A stretch of 64,000 bases of DNA, taken from positions 2,294,001 through 2,358,000 of the forward strand of contig NZ_JAFV01000001.1 in the NCBI RefSeq assembly GCF_000526315.1, read 5' to 3'. A program made the position numbers and the translations under genes. The stretch is from Methylopila sp. 73B. GTDB taxonomy: Bacteria; Pseudomonadota; Alphaproteobacteria; Rhizobiales; Methylopilaceae. The first letter of the stretch is position 1. Every line of letters begins with the position of its first letter. Positions 17,206 to 24,921 of this stretch are shown piece by piece. The notes beneath the pieces were generated by a model. It was not told the origin of the DNA. It made no database searches and was given only the letters and a program-made list of their open reading frames with translations.

Positions 17206-17511
17206 GTTCCCACTCCCGACATTTATGCGGCAAATCTCGTCCTCCCTATCGCAAGGGGATAGGGGGAACAATGAGACAGCGCCCCGCACCCCTGTCATAC
17301 TTTCGAAGGCGCCCGCGATCTTATGCGATGGGAGCGACCCTTCCGCCGTCCCCTATGGCTGCAGAGATGGCGCGGCCTAACGTCGGCTCGGACATCATCC
17401 TGGCCGCGTGCGGCGCCCCCCGGACGCAACGAAGCCGACGACCCTGGACAGGGGGCGTCGGCTTCGAAGTGAGCGGGCGCGCTTTGGACGACGCCCGCTC
17501 GGGAAACCCGG
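17206..17511. other. Intergenic region with terminator hairpin
   Basis: This 306-bp gap separates two minus-strand genes. It holds the hairpin at 17431-17465 and, next to 17205, the GTG gene ribosome-binding site. I see no other gene or motif. Confidence 0.5.
17431..17465 (-). terminator. Hairpin downstream of LTXXQ gene
   Basis: Arms GAAGCCGACG (17431-17440) and CGTCGGCTTC (17456-17465) pair perfectly, with a further CCCT/AGGG pairing inside. It lies 46 bp beyond the stop of the LTXXQ gene. There is no T-run, so termination is plausible but not certain. Confidence 0.55.
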
Positions 17512-18150
17512 TCAGCGGGGGGACGATGGACCGGGCTCCGCTCCCCCAAGGCCGTCGTGCGGGCCTGCGGGAAACTCATGCGGCGCCAACCCGGGCGGAG
17601 GCGGCGGCCCCATCACCCTGGCCGCGCGAACCAATTGCTCCGGCGTCAGCTGGCTGCGCAGCGTGGCGACCGCTGTCTTCAGCGCTGCTCCGGCCTTGCC
17701 GCGCTCTTCGGCATGCGTGGCCAGAGCTTCCGGCAGCGCGAACGGATCCTTCGCCAGATCCTTCGAGGGCGGAGGCGGCGGCGCGAGCACGGCCTGGAGT
17801 GCGTCGGCGTAGTCCCGCCACGCGTCGAGCTGCGCGGCGCGAATGCCGATCGCGGTCTCCTCGGCGCTCAGCCGGCGCGCCAGGCCAAGCGGCCCCATAG
17901 GCCGGTGCGGCCCCCCGAAAGGACGGGACCGCGGTCCGTCGCGCCCCGGCGGGGGAAGGTCGGCGCCGGGGCCCAGGATGCGACGCGACGGACGCCCTTC
18001 GGCGGTATCGAGCTGGGCGACTTTCATCTCGTGCACCGAGGTCTGATCCTTCGAAGCCTCGATGGCCGGGGCGCCCGACGCCACGGCGACGGCCGCAAAC
18101 GCGGCGACGCCGGCGGACGCGCCGAGAAAGATGGAACTGAGCGTTTTCAA
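17512..18150 (-). CDS. Periplasmic LTXXQ-motif protein (Spy/CpxP-like)
   Basis: A 212-residue exported protein. TTG at 18150 is chosen because AGAGGAG lies just upstream and it starts the signal peptide at once (LKTLSSIFLGASAGVAAFAA, then VASGAPAIEA). The mature protein has a Pro/Arg/Gly-rich segment (about 45-90), a helical region with LSAEETAIG, and the C-terminal motif LRSQLTPEQLVRAARVM, the LTXXQ signature of Spy/CpxP-type envelope-stress chaperones. It is divergent from an OmpR-type two-component system, the same arrangement as cpxP-cpxRA. It may be a target or modulator of that system. It is Pro-rich and longer than Spy. Confidence 0.7.
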   Translation of the reverse strand: MKTLSSIFLGASAGVAAFAAVAVASGAPAIEASKDQTSVHEMKVAQLDTAEGRPSRRILGPGADLPPPGRDGPRSRPFGGPHRPMGPLGLARRLSAEETAIGIRAAQLDAWRDYADALQAVLAPPPPPSKDLAKDPFALPEALATHAEERGKAGAALKTAVATLRSQLTPEQLVRAARVMGPPPPPGLAPHEFPAGPHDGLGGAEPGPSSPR

Positions 18151-18233
18151 CGGAACGCTCCTCTGCTGTTGATTCCGGACGCCGTCACCTTCGGCGTCGA
18201 CGGTTTCACGCAAAGGTCGTAGCATAATAATAC

Positions 18234-18260
18234 ATGTCCATTTTGTTATAAAGTATGTCC
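18234..18260. promoter_or_regulatory. AT-rich divergent promoter region with direct repeats
   Basis: ATGTCC occurs at 18234-18239 and again at 18255-18260, 21 bp apart (two helical turns), inside an unusually AT-rich stretch (about 18220-18260). OmpR-family regulators bind direct repeats, so this could be the site for the RR encoded at 18367 acting on both divergent transcripts. Confidence 0.4.
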
Positions 18261-18366
18261 GAACGTTGCTGGCGGTCGGCCCGCAAGCTTCGGTTACACA
18301 AAATCTGGCGCCGCGTGTCCGCGGCGGGCTAGCGATCCTCCGGGACGATCATCGAGACGGACGACC

Positions 18367-19098
18367 ATGGCCGACGCCGCCACACACATCCTTGTCGTCG
18401 ACGACGACGAGGAAATCCGGAAGCTCCTCAGCCGCTATCTGCTGACGCAGGGCTTTCGCGTCTCCACAGCCTCGGACGGCAAGGAGCTGCGGGAGCGGCT
18501 CGGGGACGGCCGCATCGACCTCATCGTGCTGGACGTGCTCCTGCCCGACGGGTCCGGCATCGATCTGTGCCGCGACCTGCGCAAGACCTCGACGGTGCCC
18601 GTGATCCTCCTCACCGCGCTGAAGGAGGACGTCGACCGCATCATCGGGCTGGAGATCGGCGCCGACGACTACATCGGCAAGCCGTTCAACCCGCGGGAGC
18701 TGGTCGCCCGCATCCGGGCGGTCCTGCGCCGCACGGTCGAGCGCTCCGCCCCCGGCATGACGGCGCGCGGCAAGGTGTTCCGCTTCGCCGAATTCGTCGT
18801 GGACAAGGACGCGCGCCGCGTCGGCGACTCCGCGGACGTCGAAATCCCGCTCACGGCCGCGGAGTTCGACCTGCTGATCGCGTTCCTGGAGCGGCCGGGC
18901 CGCGTGCTGTCGCGCGAGCAGTTGCTCGACATCACCCAGGGGCGCGGCGCCGGCCCCTTCGACCGGTCTATCGACGTGCTCGTCAGCCGGGTGCGCCGCA
19001 AGCTCGGCGACGGAGGCACGTTCCAGATCCTCAAGACGCTTCGCAACGGCGGCTACCAGCTGACGGCCCGGGTCGAGACGGACGGCGCCGACGCATGA
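18367..19098 (+). CDS. OmpR/PhoB-family response regulator
   Basis: A 243-residue DNA-binding response regulator. The receiver domain has the acidic triad VVDDDEE (residues 10-16), phosphoacceptor Asp56 (IVLDVLLPDGSG) and GKPFNPRELVAR. The C-terminal winged helix (about 140-235) ends DVLVSRVRRKLGDGG...LRNGGYQL, typical of OmpR. The kinase gene follows with an ATGA overlap. The divergent LTXXQ gene is the most likely regulated target, through the repeats at 18234-18260. The signal is unknown; envelope or metal stress is suggested by the neighbour only. Confidence 0.93.
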   Translation: MADAATHILVVDDDEEIRKLLSRYLLTQGFRVSTASDGKELRERLGDGRIDLIVLDVLLPDGSGIDLCRDLRKTSTVPVILLTALKEDVDRIIGLEIGADDYIGKPFNPRELVARIRAVLRRTVERSAPGMTARGKVFRFAEFVVDKDARRVGDSADVEIPLTAAEFDLLIAFLERPGRVLSREQLLDITQGRGAGPFDRSIDVLVSRVRRKLGDGGTFQILKTLRNGGYQLTARVETDGADA

Positions 19099-20390
19099 GC
19101 GGCCTCGGCATCCGCATCGCGGCGCTGCTGACGATCGCGATCGTCGTCGTGATCGCGCTCGTGACGCTTCTCGCCGTGCAGTTGCTTGGCCCTCCCGGCG
19201 GGCCGATGGGCGGCGGCGGCTACCGCGCGTTCGACCGTCTCGCGCTCGCGAGCGCCCTGCTGTTCGACGCCTCGCCAGGCGACGCCGACCGGCTGGCCGC
19301 CGTCCACGGCCTGCAGATCGCCGCCGCGCCGCCTGAAGGCCGGGAGCTGCGCCAGGAAAGCGACGCCGCCTCCACTCTGCTGGCCCGACGCGGCGTCGAA
19401 ACCCCGGTCGTGATTGTCGAGACGGCGGAAGGGCCGCCGCTGTCGACCGTCAGGCTACGGGACGGCCGATGGCTGACCTTCGCGGAATCGCCTCGCGGCG
19501 GTCCGCCCCGCAGGGACTGGATCGTGTTCGCGTTCTGGCTTCTGCTGATCGCGACCGGCACCGCCGGCGTCGTCACCTTCGCGGTGCTGCGGGTCACCCA
19601 GCCGCTGCGCATGCTGGAGCGCGCCGCGGCCGCGGTCGGCCCGGACGGCGAGCTCGCCCCCCTGCCCGAGCGCGGACCGCCCGAGGTGCGCGCCGCGGCG
19701 CAAGCGATCAACCGCCTCTCGTCGGGACTGAGGAACGCGATGGAGAGCCGCATGCGGCTGGTGGCGGCGGCGGGGCATGATCTCCGAACGCCGATGACCC
19801 GCATGCGGCTTCGCGCCGAGTTCATCCCCGAGGGCGAGGACCGCGACCGCTGGCTGGCCGATCTGGCCGAACTGGACCGGATCGCCGACAGCGCCATCCG
19901 TCTCGTGCGCGAGGAGGTCGACCCCGACGCCCGACATCCCGTGCGGATCGACGCGATGGTGGACGACATCGTCGCCGAGCTCGCCGAGATCGGGCTCGAC
20001 GTGCGGATGACGCGCGCCTCGCCGGCCTTCTCTGACGTCCGGCCCCACGCCATGAAGCGCGCCCTTCGCAATCTCGTCGTCAACGCCGCGACCCATGGTC
20101 AGGCCGCAGCGGTCGCCGTGACGGTCACCGCGCAGTCGGTTATCGTCGCGATCGAGGACTCCGGGCCGGGCATTCCGGACGCGCTGCTCGAACGGGTTTT
20201 TGAACCGTTTTTCCGCGTGGATCCCGCGCGCAAGGCGCCGATGCCGGGCGCAGGGCTCGGCATGGCGATCGCCCGCGAGATCATTCGTCGCAACTCCGGG
20301 GAGCTCGCGGTGACGAACCGTCCGGCCGGCGGACTCGTTCAGGTCGTCACGCTGCCGTTGTGGCGCGCATCCGAAGAGGCGATCGCATGA
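19095..20390 (+). CDS. Membrane sensor histidine kinase (EnvZ/CpxA-like)
   Basis: A 431-residue kinase with two transmembrane helices (about 8-30 and 142-165) flanking a periplasmic domain of about 110 residues, then a HAMP linker (166-215). The dimerisation helix AAAGHDLRTPMTRMRLR has phosphoacceptor His228. The ATPase domain has LRNLVVNAATHG, EDSGPGIP, FEPFFRVD and GAGLGMAIAREI, so it looks catalytically complete. ATG at 19095 overlaps the TGA of the response regulator, so the pair is translationally coupled. The gene overlaps the next small membrane protein in the same way. Confidence 0.92.
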   Translation: MSGLGIRIAALLTIAIVVVIALVTLLAVQLLGPPGGPMGGGGYRAFDRLALASALLFDASPGDADRLAAVHGLQIAAAPPEGRELRQESDAASTLLARRGVETPVVIVETAEGPPLSTVRLRDGRWLTFAESPRGGPPRRDWIVFAFWLLLIATGTAGVVTFAVLRVTQPLRMLERAAAAVGPDGELAPLPERGPPEVRAAAQAINRLSSGLRNAMESRMRLVAAAGHDLRTPMTRMRLRAEFIPEGEDRDRWLADLAELDRIADSAIRLVREEVDPDARHPVRIDAMVDDIVAELAEIGLDVRMTRASPAFSDVRPHAMKRALRNLVVNAATHGQAAAVAVTVTAQSVIVAIEDSGPGIPDALLERVFEPFFRVDPARKAPMPGAGLGMAIAREIIRRNSGELAVTNRPAGGLVQVVTLPLWRASEEAIA

Positions 20391-20692
20391 TCCGCTGCAC
20401 CACGCTGTTCCGGCTGCTGCTCTGCCTGCTGTGCCTCGCCGCGCCGCTGCGCGCGCCGGCGCACGCCGGCGTCGCCGCGGCGCCCGCCCTGGTCTCGCTG
20501 ATGGCGGCGGAGGAAAAGAAGGACGACGGCTGCCGCCAGGGCGAGCGGACCAAGGCCTTCGGCTGGATGCTGGTGAGCTACGGGATCGACACGCTGAAGT
20601 ATGTGGTCGGGCTGTTCCTGATCCCGATCGGCCTGCTGCTCGTCTGCATCGGCGCCGTGATCGCGCTCGCGGAAGCGGCGGCCTGCGGCTGA
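20387..20692 (+). CDS. Small membrane protein cotranscribed with two-component system
   Basis: A 101-residue protein of unknown function. Its ATG at 20387 overlaps the kinase stop (ATGA). It has an N-terminal signal or anchor (FRLLLCLLCLAAPLRAPAHA), a charged middle segment (EEKKDDGCRQGERTK) and a strongly hydrophobic C-terminal helix (YVVGLFLIPIGLLLVCIGAVIAL). I do not recognise a family. Overlap with the kinase suggests a role in the same envelope response, possibly as an accessory to the sensor. Coding is supported by the coupling and by the ordered hydrophobic pattern. Confidence 0.6.
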   Translation: MIRCTTLFRLLLCLLCLAAPLRAPAHAGVAAAPALVSLMAAEEKKDDGCRQGERTKAFGWMLVSYGIDTLKYVVGLFLIPIGLLLVCIGAVIALAEAAACG

Positions 20693-20696
20693 GGCC

Positions 20697-21197
20697 TCAG
20701 GCGGCGCGGCGCGCTTCTCCGGCGACGCCGTCCGCGGCGCCCTCGACCAGCGCGCGCCACAGCACCCGCCGCGGATCGACAGGCCCCGGGAGCGAGACCC
20801 GGCCGGCCGGCACGCGCGTGAAGCCGACCCGGGCGTAGTAGGGCTCGTCGCCGACGAGCATCACGAGGCGGTGGCCGTTGTTCGCCGCCGCTTCGAGCGA
20901 GGCGTTCAGCAGCGCAAGGCCGATCCCCTTGCTGCGGAAGGCGGGGTCCACCACCAGCGGCCCCAGCAGCAGCGCGTCGCGGCCGCCGATCAGGATCGGC
21001 GTCATCCGGTTTGACCCCACCAGGAAAGTTCCGACGCGGGCGACGAACGAGAGGTCGCGCGCCGGCGCCACCCCCTCCCGCAGCCGGTAAGCCGAACGGG
21101 CGAAGCGGCCGGGGCCGAAGGCCCGCTCCTGCAGATAATCGATGGCCGCCTCGTCGGACGGCTGCTCGTGGAGGAGCGCTAGCGGAAGCGAAGTCAT
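20697..21197 (-). CDS. GNAT family N-acetyltransferase
   Basis: A 166-residue acyl-CoA N-acyltransferase of the YhbS-like type. The acetyl-CoA binding motif A region reads LGPLVVDPAFRSKGIGLALLNASLEAA (about residues 79-105), with the R-x-x-G-x-G/A pattern. It is followed by MLVGDEPYYARVGFTR, a typical motif B ending. The substrate is unknown. It is convergent with the small membrane protein gene, only 4 bp away. There is no operon partner. Confidence 0.88.
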   Translation of the reverse strand: MTSLPLALLHEQPSDEAAIDYLQERAFGPGRFARSAYRLREGVAPARDLSFVARVGTFLVGSNRMTPILIGGRDALLLGPLVVDPAFRSKGIGLALLNASLEAAANNGHRLVMLVGDEPYYARVGFTRVPAGRVSLPGPVDPRRVLWRALVEGAADGVAGEARRAA

Positions 21198-21443
21198 GGG
21201 ACGCTCGGACGGATGAGGGAGGCGATCGACCGGCCGGGCGCTCCCCGGCGGTCAGGCGTACGGATGGGTCGCGCCAAAAGCGGCGCGGCGAAGGATCCGT
21301 CGTCGGGAGATGAGCCTGAGGTCGAGCGTCATGACGGCCGAGCGCGTAGCACGCCGCGCGAGCGCACGCAAAGCCCTGCGCGGCCGCACGCCCGTTAACC
21401 AAAGTGTCGCCCTATGTTAACCCGATCGTTCAGGGAGGATCGC

Positions 21444-22424
21444 ATGGGGCTGCTTGTCGACGGCGTCTGGCGAGACCAGTGGTACGACACGTCGTCCTCC
21501 GGCGGGCGGTTCGAGCGGCAGGCCGCGAGCTTCCGCAACTGGATCACGCCCGACGGCGCGCCCGGCCCCAGCGGCGACGGCGGCTTCAGGGCCGAGGCCG
21601 GACGCTACCGGCTCTACGTCTCGCTGGCCTGCCCCTGGGCGCACCGCACGCTGATCTTCCGCAAGCTCAAGAAGCTCGAGGGCCTGATTCCCGTAGCGGT
21701 GGTCGATCCTCGGATGGGCGACGAGGGCTGGGTCTTCGGCGACTTCCCCGGGTCGACGCCGGACGAGCGCAACGGCGCCCGGCGGCTGTCAGACATCTAT
21801 CTCAAGGCCGCGCCCGGCGTGACCACGCGCGTCACCGTGCCGGTCCTCTGGGACGACCGACGGGCGACGATCGTCTCGAACGAGAGCGCCGAGATCATCC
21901 GCATGTTCAACTCGGCCTTCGACGGCCTGACCGGCGACACGACCGATTTCTACCCCGAGCCGCTCCGCCCCGAGATCGACGCCCTGAACGCGCGGGTCTA
22001 CGACCGGGTCAACAACGGGGTCTACAAGGCGGGGTTTGCGACCACGCAGGAGGCTTACGAGGAGGCGTTCGAGGCGCTCTTCGCCGAGCTCGACGCGCTG
22101 GACGCGCGCCTCGCCGACCGGCGCTACCTGCTGGGATCCGCGGCGACGGAGGCCGATTGGCGCCTGTTCACCACGCTCGTCCGGTTCGATCCCGTCTATG
22201 TCGGGCACTTCAAGTGCAACCGGCGCAGGATCGCGGACTACGCCAACCTGTCCAGCTATCTGCGCGATCTTTACCAGACGCCGGGCGTCGCGGAGACCGT
22301 GAATCTCGCGCACATCAAGACGCACTATTACTGGTCGCACACGACCATCAACCCGACCCGGGTGATCCCGCTCGGCCCCACGCTCGACTACGACGCGCCG
22401 CACGACCGGGCCGCGTTCGGCTAG
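21444..22424 (+). CDS. Glutathionyl-hydroquinone reductase (GST omega/xi-like, YqjG family)
   Basis: A 326-residue enzyme that reduces glutathionyl-hydroquinones with glutathione, releasing hydroquinone and GSSG. The catalytic thiol is Cys63 in YVSLACPWAHRTL. Other family motifs are FPGSTPDERNG, VPVLWDDRRATIVSNESAEIIRMFN, DRVNNGVYKAGFATTQ and LTTLVRFD-like FTTLVRFDPVYVGHFKCN, and HYYWSHTTINPTRVIPLGP at the end. ATG at 21444 follows GGGAGGATCGC and is preferred to the ATG at 21414. It is a single gene, convergent with the Nudix gene. The role is detoxification of quinones in the cytosol. Confidence 0.93.
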   Translation: MGLLVDGVWRDQWYDTSSSGGRFERQAASFRNWITPDGAPGPSGDGGFRAEAGRYRLYVSLACPWAHRTLIFRKLKKLEGLIPVAVVDPRMGDEGWVFGDFPGSTPDERNGARRLSDIYLKAAPGVTTRVTVPVLWDDRRATIVSNESAEIIRMFNSAFDGLTGDTTDFYPEPLRPEIDALNARVYDRVNNGVYKAGFATTQEAYEEAFEALFAELDALDARLADRRYLLGSAATEADWRLFTTLVRFDPVYVGHFKCNRRRIADYANLSSYLRDLYQTPGVAETVNLAHIKTHYYWSHTTINPTRVIPLGPTLDYDAPHDRAAFG

Positions 22425-22435
22425 CGCTCTCCGCC

Positions 22436-22900
22436 CTACCAGCGGCCGGCGCCCGCGCCGGCGCCGACGATTTCGAGCAGCCGTCGCCGGGTCGCGGGCG
22501 TGACGCCCTCGGGCAGGTCGTCGATCCGGCTCCACCGCCGCTCCGCGATCTCGCGGTTCGGCGGGGGTTCCGGCCCGATCCGAACCGCCCGCGTGACGAA
22601 GGTCGCGACGTGATCGCGGCCGCCGAAGCCCGGATTGAAATGCAGCCCGTGGAGCGCAACGTCGTCACCGGCCACGACGCCGGTCTCCTCGAGCAGTTCG
22701 CGGATCGCCGCCTCCTGCGCGCTCTCGCCGGGGTCCACCGCGCCTCCCGGAAGGTGCCAGCCCGGCGCATAGCCGTGACGCACGAGCAACACCCGCCCCT
22801 CCGCATCGAAGGCGGCGACCCGGACGCCGAGCGTCATGGCCCGCCGCATCCGTCCGTAGCGGGCGACCAAGTAGCTGAGAACGCGGGACTTCAGCATCAA
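22436..22900 (-). CDS. NUDIX hydrolase
   Basis: A 154-residue hydrolase of nucleoside-diphosphate-linked compounds. The Nudix box is complete: [19 protein letters not shown] followed by EETG (residues 52-74), giving Gx5Ex7REUxEExGU with Glu68, Glu71 and Glu72 for metal. The N-terminus ([22 protein letters not shown]) is typical of a small alphaproteobacterial Nudix group. The substrate cannot be deduced. It is convergent with the hydroquinone reductase gene. Confidence 0.92.
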   Translation of the reverse strand: MMLKSRVLSYLVARYGRMRRAMTLGVRVAAFDAEGRVLLVRHGYAPGWHLPGGAVDPGESAQEAAIRELLEETGVVAGDDVALHGLHFNPGFGGRDHVATFVTRAVRIGPEPPPNREIAERRWSRIDDLPEGVTPATRRRLLEIVGAGAGAGRW

Positions 22901-23069
22901 GAACGACCAATTCTGTCCGTCAGATCAGCACGCGACGAGCTCGCACGGCGAATCCGCATATCGGCCAACCTCGGGTAAGACTGGTGAAAATCGAGGCGCA
23001 ATGCCTATTTGAGACGCAGGAGATAGAAGGACGCCCCACCGGCGGCGCGTCTCTCCGCAAACGAGGCTT

Positions 23070-23198
23070 ATGATGTTCTGGCTGTTTTCGTTCCGGCGCG
23101 GCGCTGAAAAGCGGACGACGGAGTTCGTGTGGCGTCCGTCGCTGCGCGCCCCCAACGGCCGCGCGATCGCCGCGCTGATGACCTTCTCGGGCAACTGA
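23070..23198 (+). CDS. Possible small protein (42 residues)
   Basis: An open frame starting MMFWLFSFRRGAEKRTTEF and ending MTFSGN. It has no membrane helix apart from the short hydrophobic start and no family I know. ACGAGG lies 5 bp before the first ATG. It is too short to be certain; coding is suggested only by the isolated position and the ribosome-binding site. Confidence 0.3.
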   Translation: MMFWLFSFRRGAEKRTTEFVWRPSLRAPNGRAIAALMTFSGN

Positions 23199-23321
23199 GA
23201 CACCGGTCTCGCGCACTCAGTCCCCGTTGAGCGCCGGCCATGCGGAACGCATGAGCCGGCGTCGTCGTTTTTGGGGCGCGCCTGATGCGCATGTGATCGC
23301 GAAGCAGCTATAAGGGCGCCC

Positions 23322-24203
23322 GTGACCGTCATCGCCCACCTGTCCGATCCGCATCTCGGCCCCCTCCCCCGCTTCACCGTCTTCGAGCTCATGTCGAAGC
23401 GCGGTCTCGGCGCGATCAACTGGTTCCGCCGCCGGCGACGCTGGCACGACATGGCGGTGCTCGACCAGATCGTCGCCGATGTCATCGACGAGGCGCCGGA
23501 CGCCGTCGCGGTGACCGGCGACCTGACGAACCTCGGCCTCGAGTCCGAGTTCCTGCCGGCCGCGGCCTTCCTCGGCCGCTTCGGCCCGCCGGACAAGGTA
23601 GCGGCGATCCCCGGCAACCACGACGCCTATGTCCGCCGCGTGGCGAGCGCGCCGGCGCGCGTGTGGGGCGCGCACATGTCGAGCGACGACGGCGCGCCGG
23701 GCTTCCCCTATGTGCGCCGCCACGGGCTGGTGGCGCTGATCGGCCTGTCCTCCGCCGTCGCGACCATGCCGCTCGCCGCGACCGGAGAGGTCGGCCGGCG
23801 CCAGCGCGACGCGCTGGGCCCTCTTCTGCGCAGCCTCAAGGCCGAGGGGCTGTTTCGCATCGTGCTCGTGCACCATCCCGTCGCCGAAGACGGCACGCCC
23901 TGGATGCGGCGCCTGCGCGACAAGGAGGAGCTGCGCGCCATTCTCGCGGCGGAGGGCGCCGAACTCGTCCTGCATGGGCACAACCATGAGCCTGCGCGGC
24001 ACTCGGTAACGGGGGCGGACGGCGCGATCCCCGTGATCGCGGTGCCGTCCTGCTCCGCCGGTCCGTTCAGCCACGAGCCGCCCGCGGCGTACAATCTCTA
24101 TGTCGTCTCCGGCGGGCCCGGCGCATGGCGCTGCGAGGCGATCACCCGTGGGCTGAAGCCCGACGGGACGATCGGCGAGACCGACCGCTTCACGGTGGCC
24201 TGA
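23322..24203 (+). CDS. Calcineurin-like metallophosphoesterase
   Basis: A 293-residue cytosolic phosphoesterase. The metal-binding motifs are in order: LSDPHLG (8-14), VTGDLTN (about 64-70), IPGNHDAYV (about 91-99), VLVHHPV (about 184-190) and LHGHNHEPAR (about 223-232). This is the full two-metal set of the calcineurin-like family, close to the CpdA and Icc types, though cAMP or UDP-sugar hydrolysis cannot be told apart here. GTG at 23322 is the start; an AAGGG lies 5 bp upstream. It is convergent with the next gene. Confidence 0.9.
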   Translation: MTVIAHLSDPHLGPLPRFTVFELMSKRGLGAINWFRRRRRWHDMAVLDQIVADVIDEAPDAVAVTGDLTNLGLESEFLPAAAFLGRFGPPDKVAAIPGNHDAYVRRVASAPARVWGAHMSSDDGAPGFPYVRRHGLVALIGLSSAVATMPLAATGEVGRRQRDALGPLLRSLKAEGLFRIVLVHHPVAEDGTPWMRRLRDKEELRAILAAEGAELVLHGHNHEPARHSVTGADGAIPVIAVPSCSAGPFSHEPPAAYNLYVVSGGPGAWRCEAITRGLKPDGTIGETDRFTVA

Positions 24204-24210
24204 CGCCGGT

Positions 24211-24852
24211 TCAGATGAACCAGGGCATCAAACCCTTGGCGGCCGCGACGATGACGGCGATCACGAGCGCCGCCCCGAAGGCGCCCCCGACGCCGAAGGC
24301 GAACAGCACCGCGAGCACGCGCGCCCAGACCGGCGACGGCCGTTTCGGAACCGGCGTCGGAGCGAGAGCCGGAGCCGGCTGCTCCACGACGGCCGGGCCG
24401 GCGTCGTCGAACACGTCGTCCGCGAGCAGGCGCTCGCGTTCGACGAGACGGCGCGCGATGTAAGACGTCACCGCGTCGACGATCGGCTGGATCTCGGCGC
24501 TTTCGGCGATCGCCGCGCGGCCATGCCGCCCGTCGCGCAGGAAACGATAGGTCTTGCGATCGCGCGCCATCTCGACGAAGGCGACCATGTCGACGAAGAG
24601 CCGTGGCCGCTCGCCGGGCACGAGGCCGATGTCGAAGATGTCGACCTCGTCGGGAACATCGGCGAAGACCGGCGCCAGCGCGTCGCGCAGCGCCTCCAAT
24701 CGTCCGAGCTCGGCGTGCTTGAGGCCGATCACCACGTCGGTTCGTTCCACCGCCTCGACCCGGGCGCGCCTCAGCGCCTCGCGCAGCGGCGGCACGCCGC
24801 CGCGGCGGTCGCCGTTCGCGGCTGGAAGATCTTGAGGACGCTCGTCACGCAT
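24211..24852 (-). CDS. Conserved hypothetical protein with C-terminal membrane anchor
   Basis: A 213-residue protein of unknown function. Residues 1-140 are soluble, with an ordered core (VDIFDIGLVPGERPRLFVDMVAFVEMARD and KTYRFLRDGRHGRAAI). A Pro-rich linker (PAPALAPTPVPKRPSP) and one hydrophobic helix follow (about 180-205, ending GLMPWFI). The topology suggests a cytosolic domain tethered to the inner membrane at its C-terminus. ATG at 24852 is chosen; an ATG 7 codons upstream is also possible. I recall no named function. Confidence 0.65.
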   Translation of the reverse strand: MRDERPQDLPAANGDRRGGVPPLREALRRARVEAVERTDVVIGLKHAELGRLEALRDALAPVFADVPDEVDIFDIGLVPGERPRLFVDMVAFVEMARDRKTYRFLRDGRHGRAAIAESAEIQPIVDAVTSYIARRLVERERLLADDVFDDAGPAVVEQPAPALAPTPVPKRPSPVWARVLAVLFAFGVGGAFGAALVIAVIVAAAKGLMPWFI

Positions 24853-24921
24853 GGCTTCACGATAGCAAGCCACGGGCGCGCCGCGAAGCGCGGCGGACCC
24901 GGATGCGCACAGGCGCTCGCG

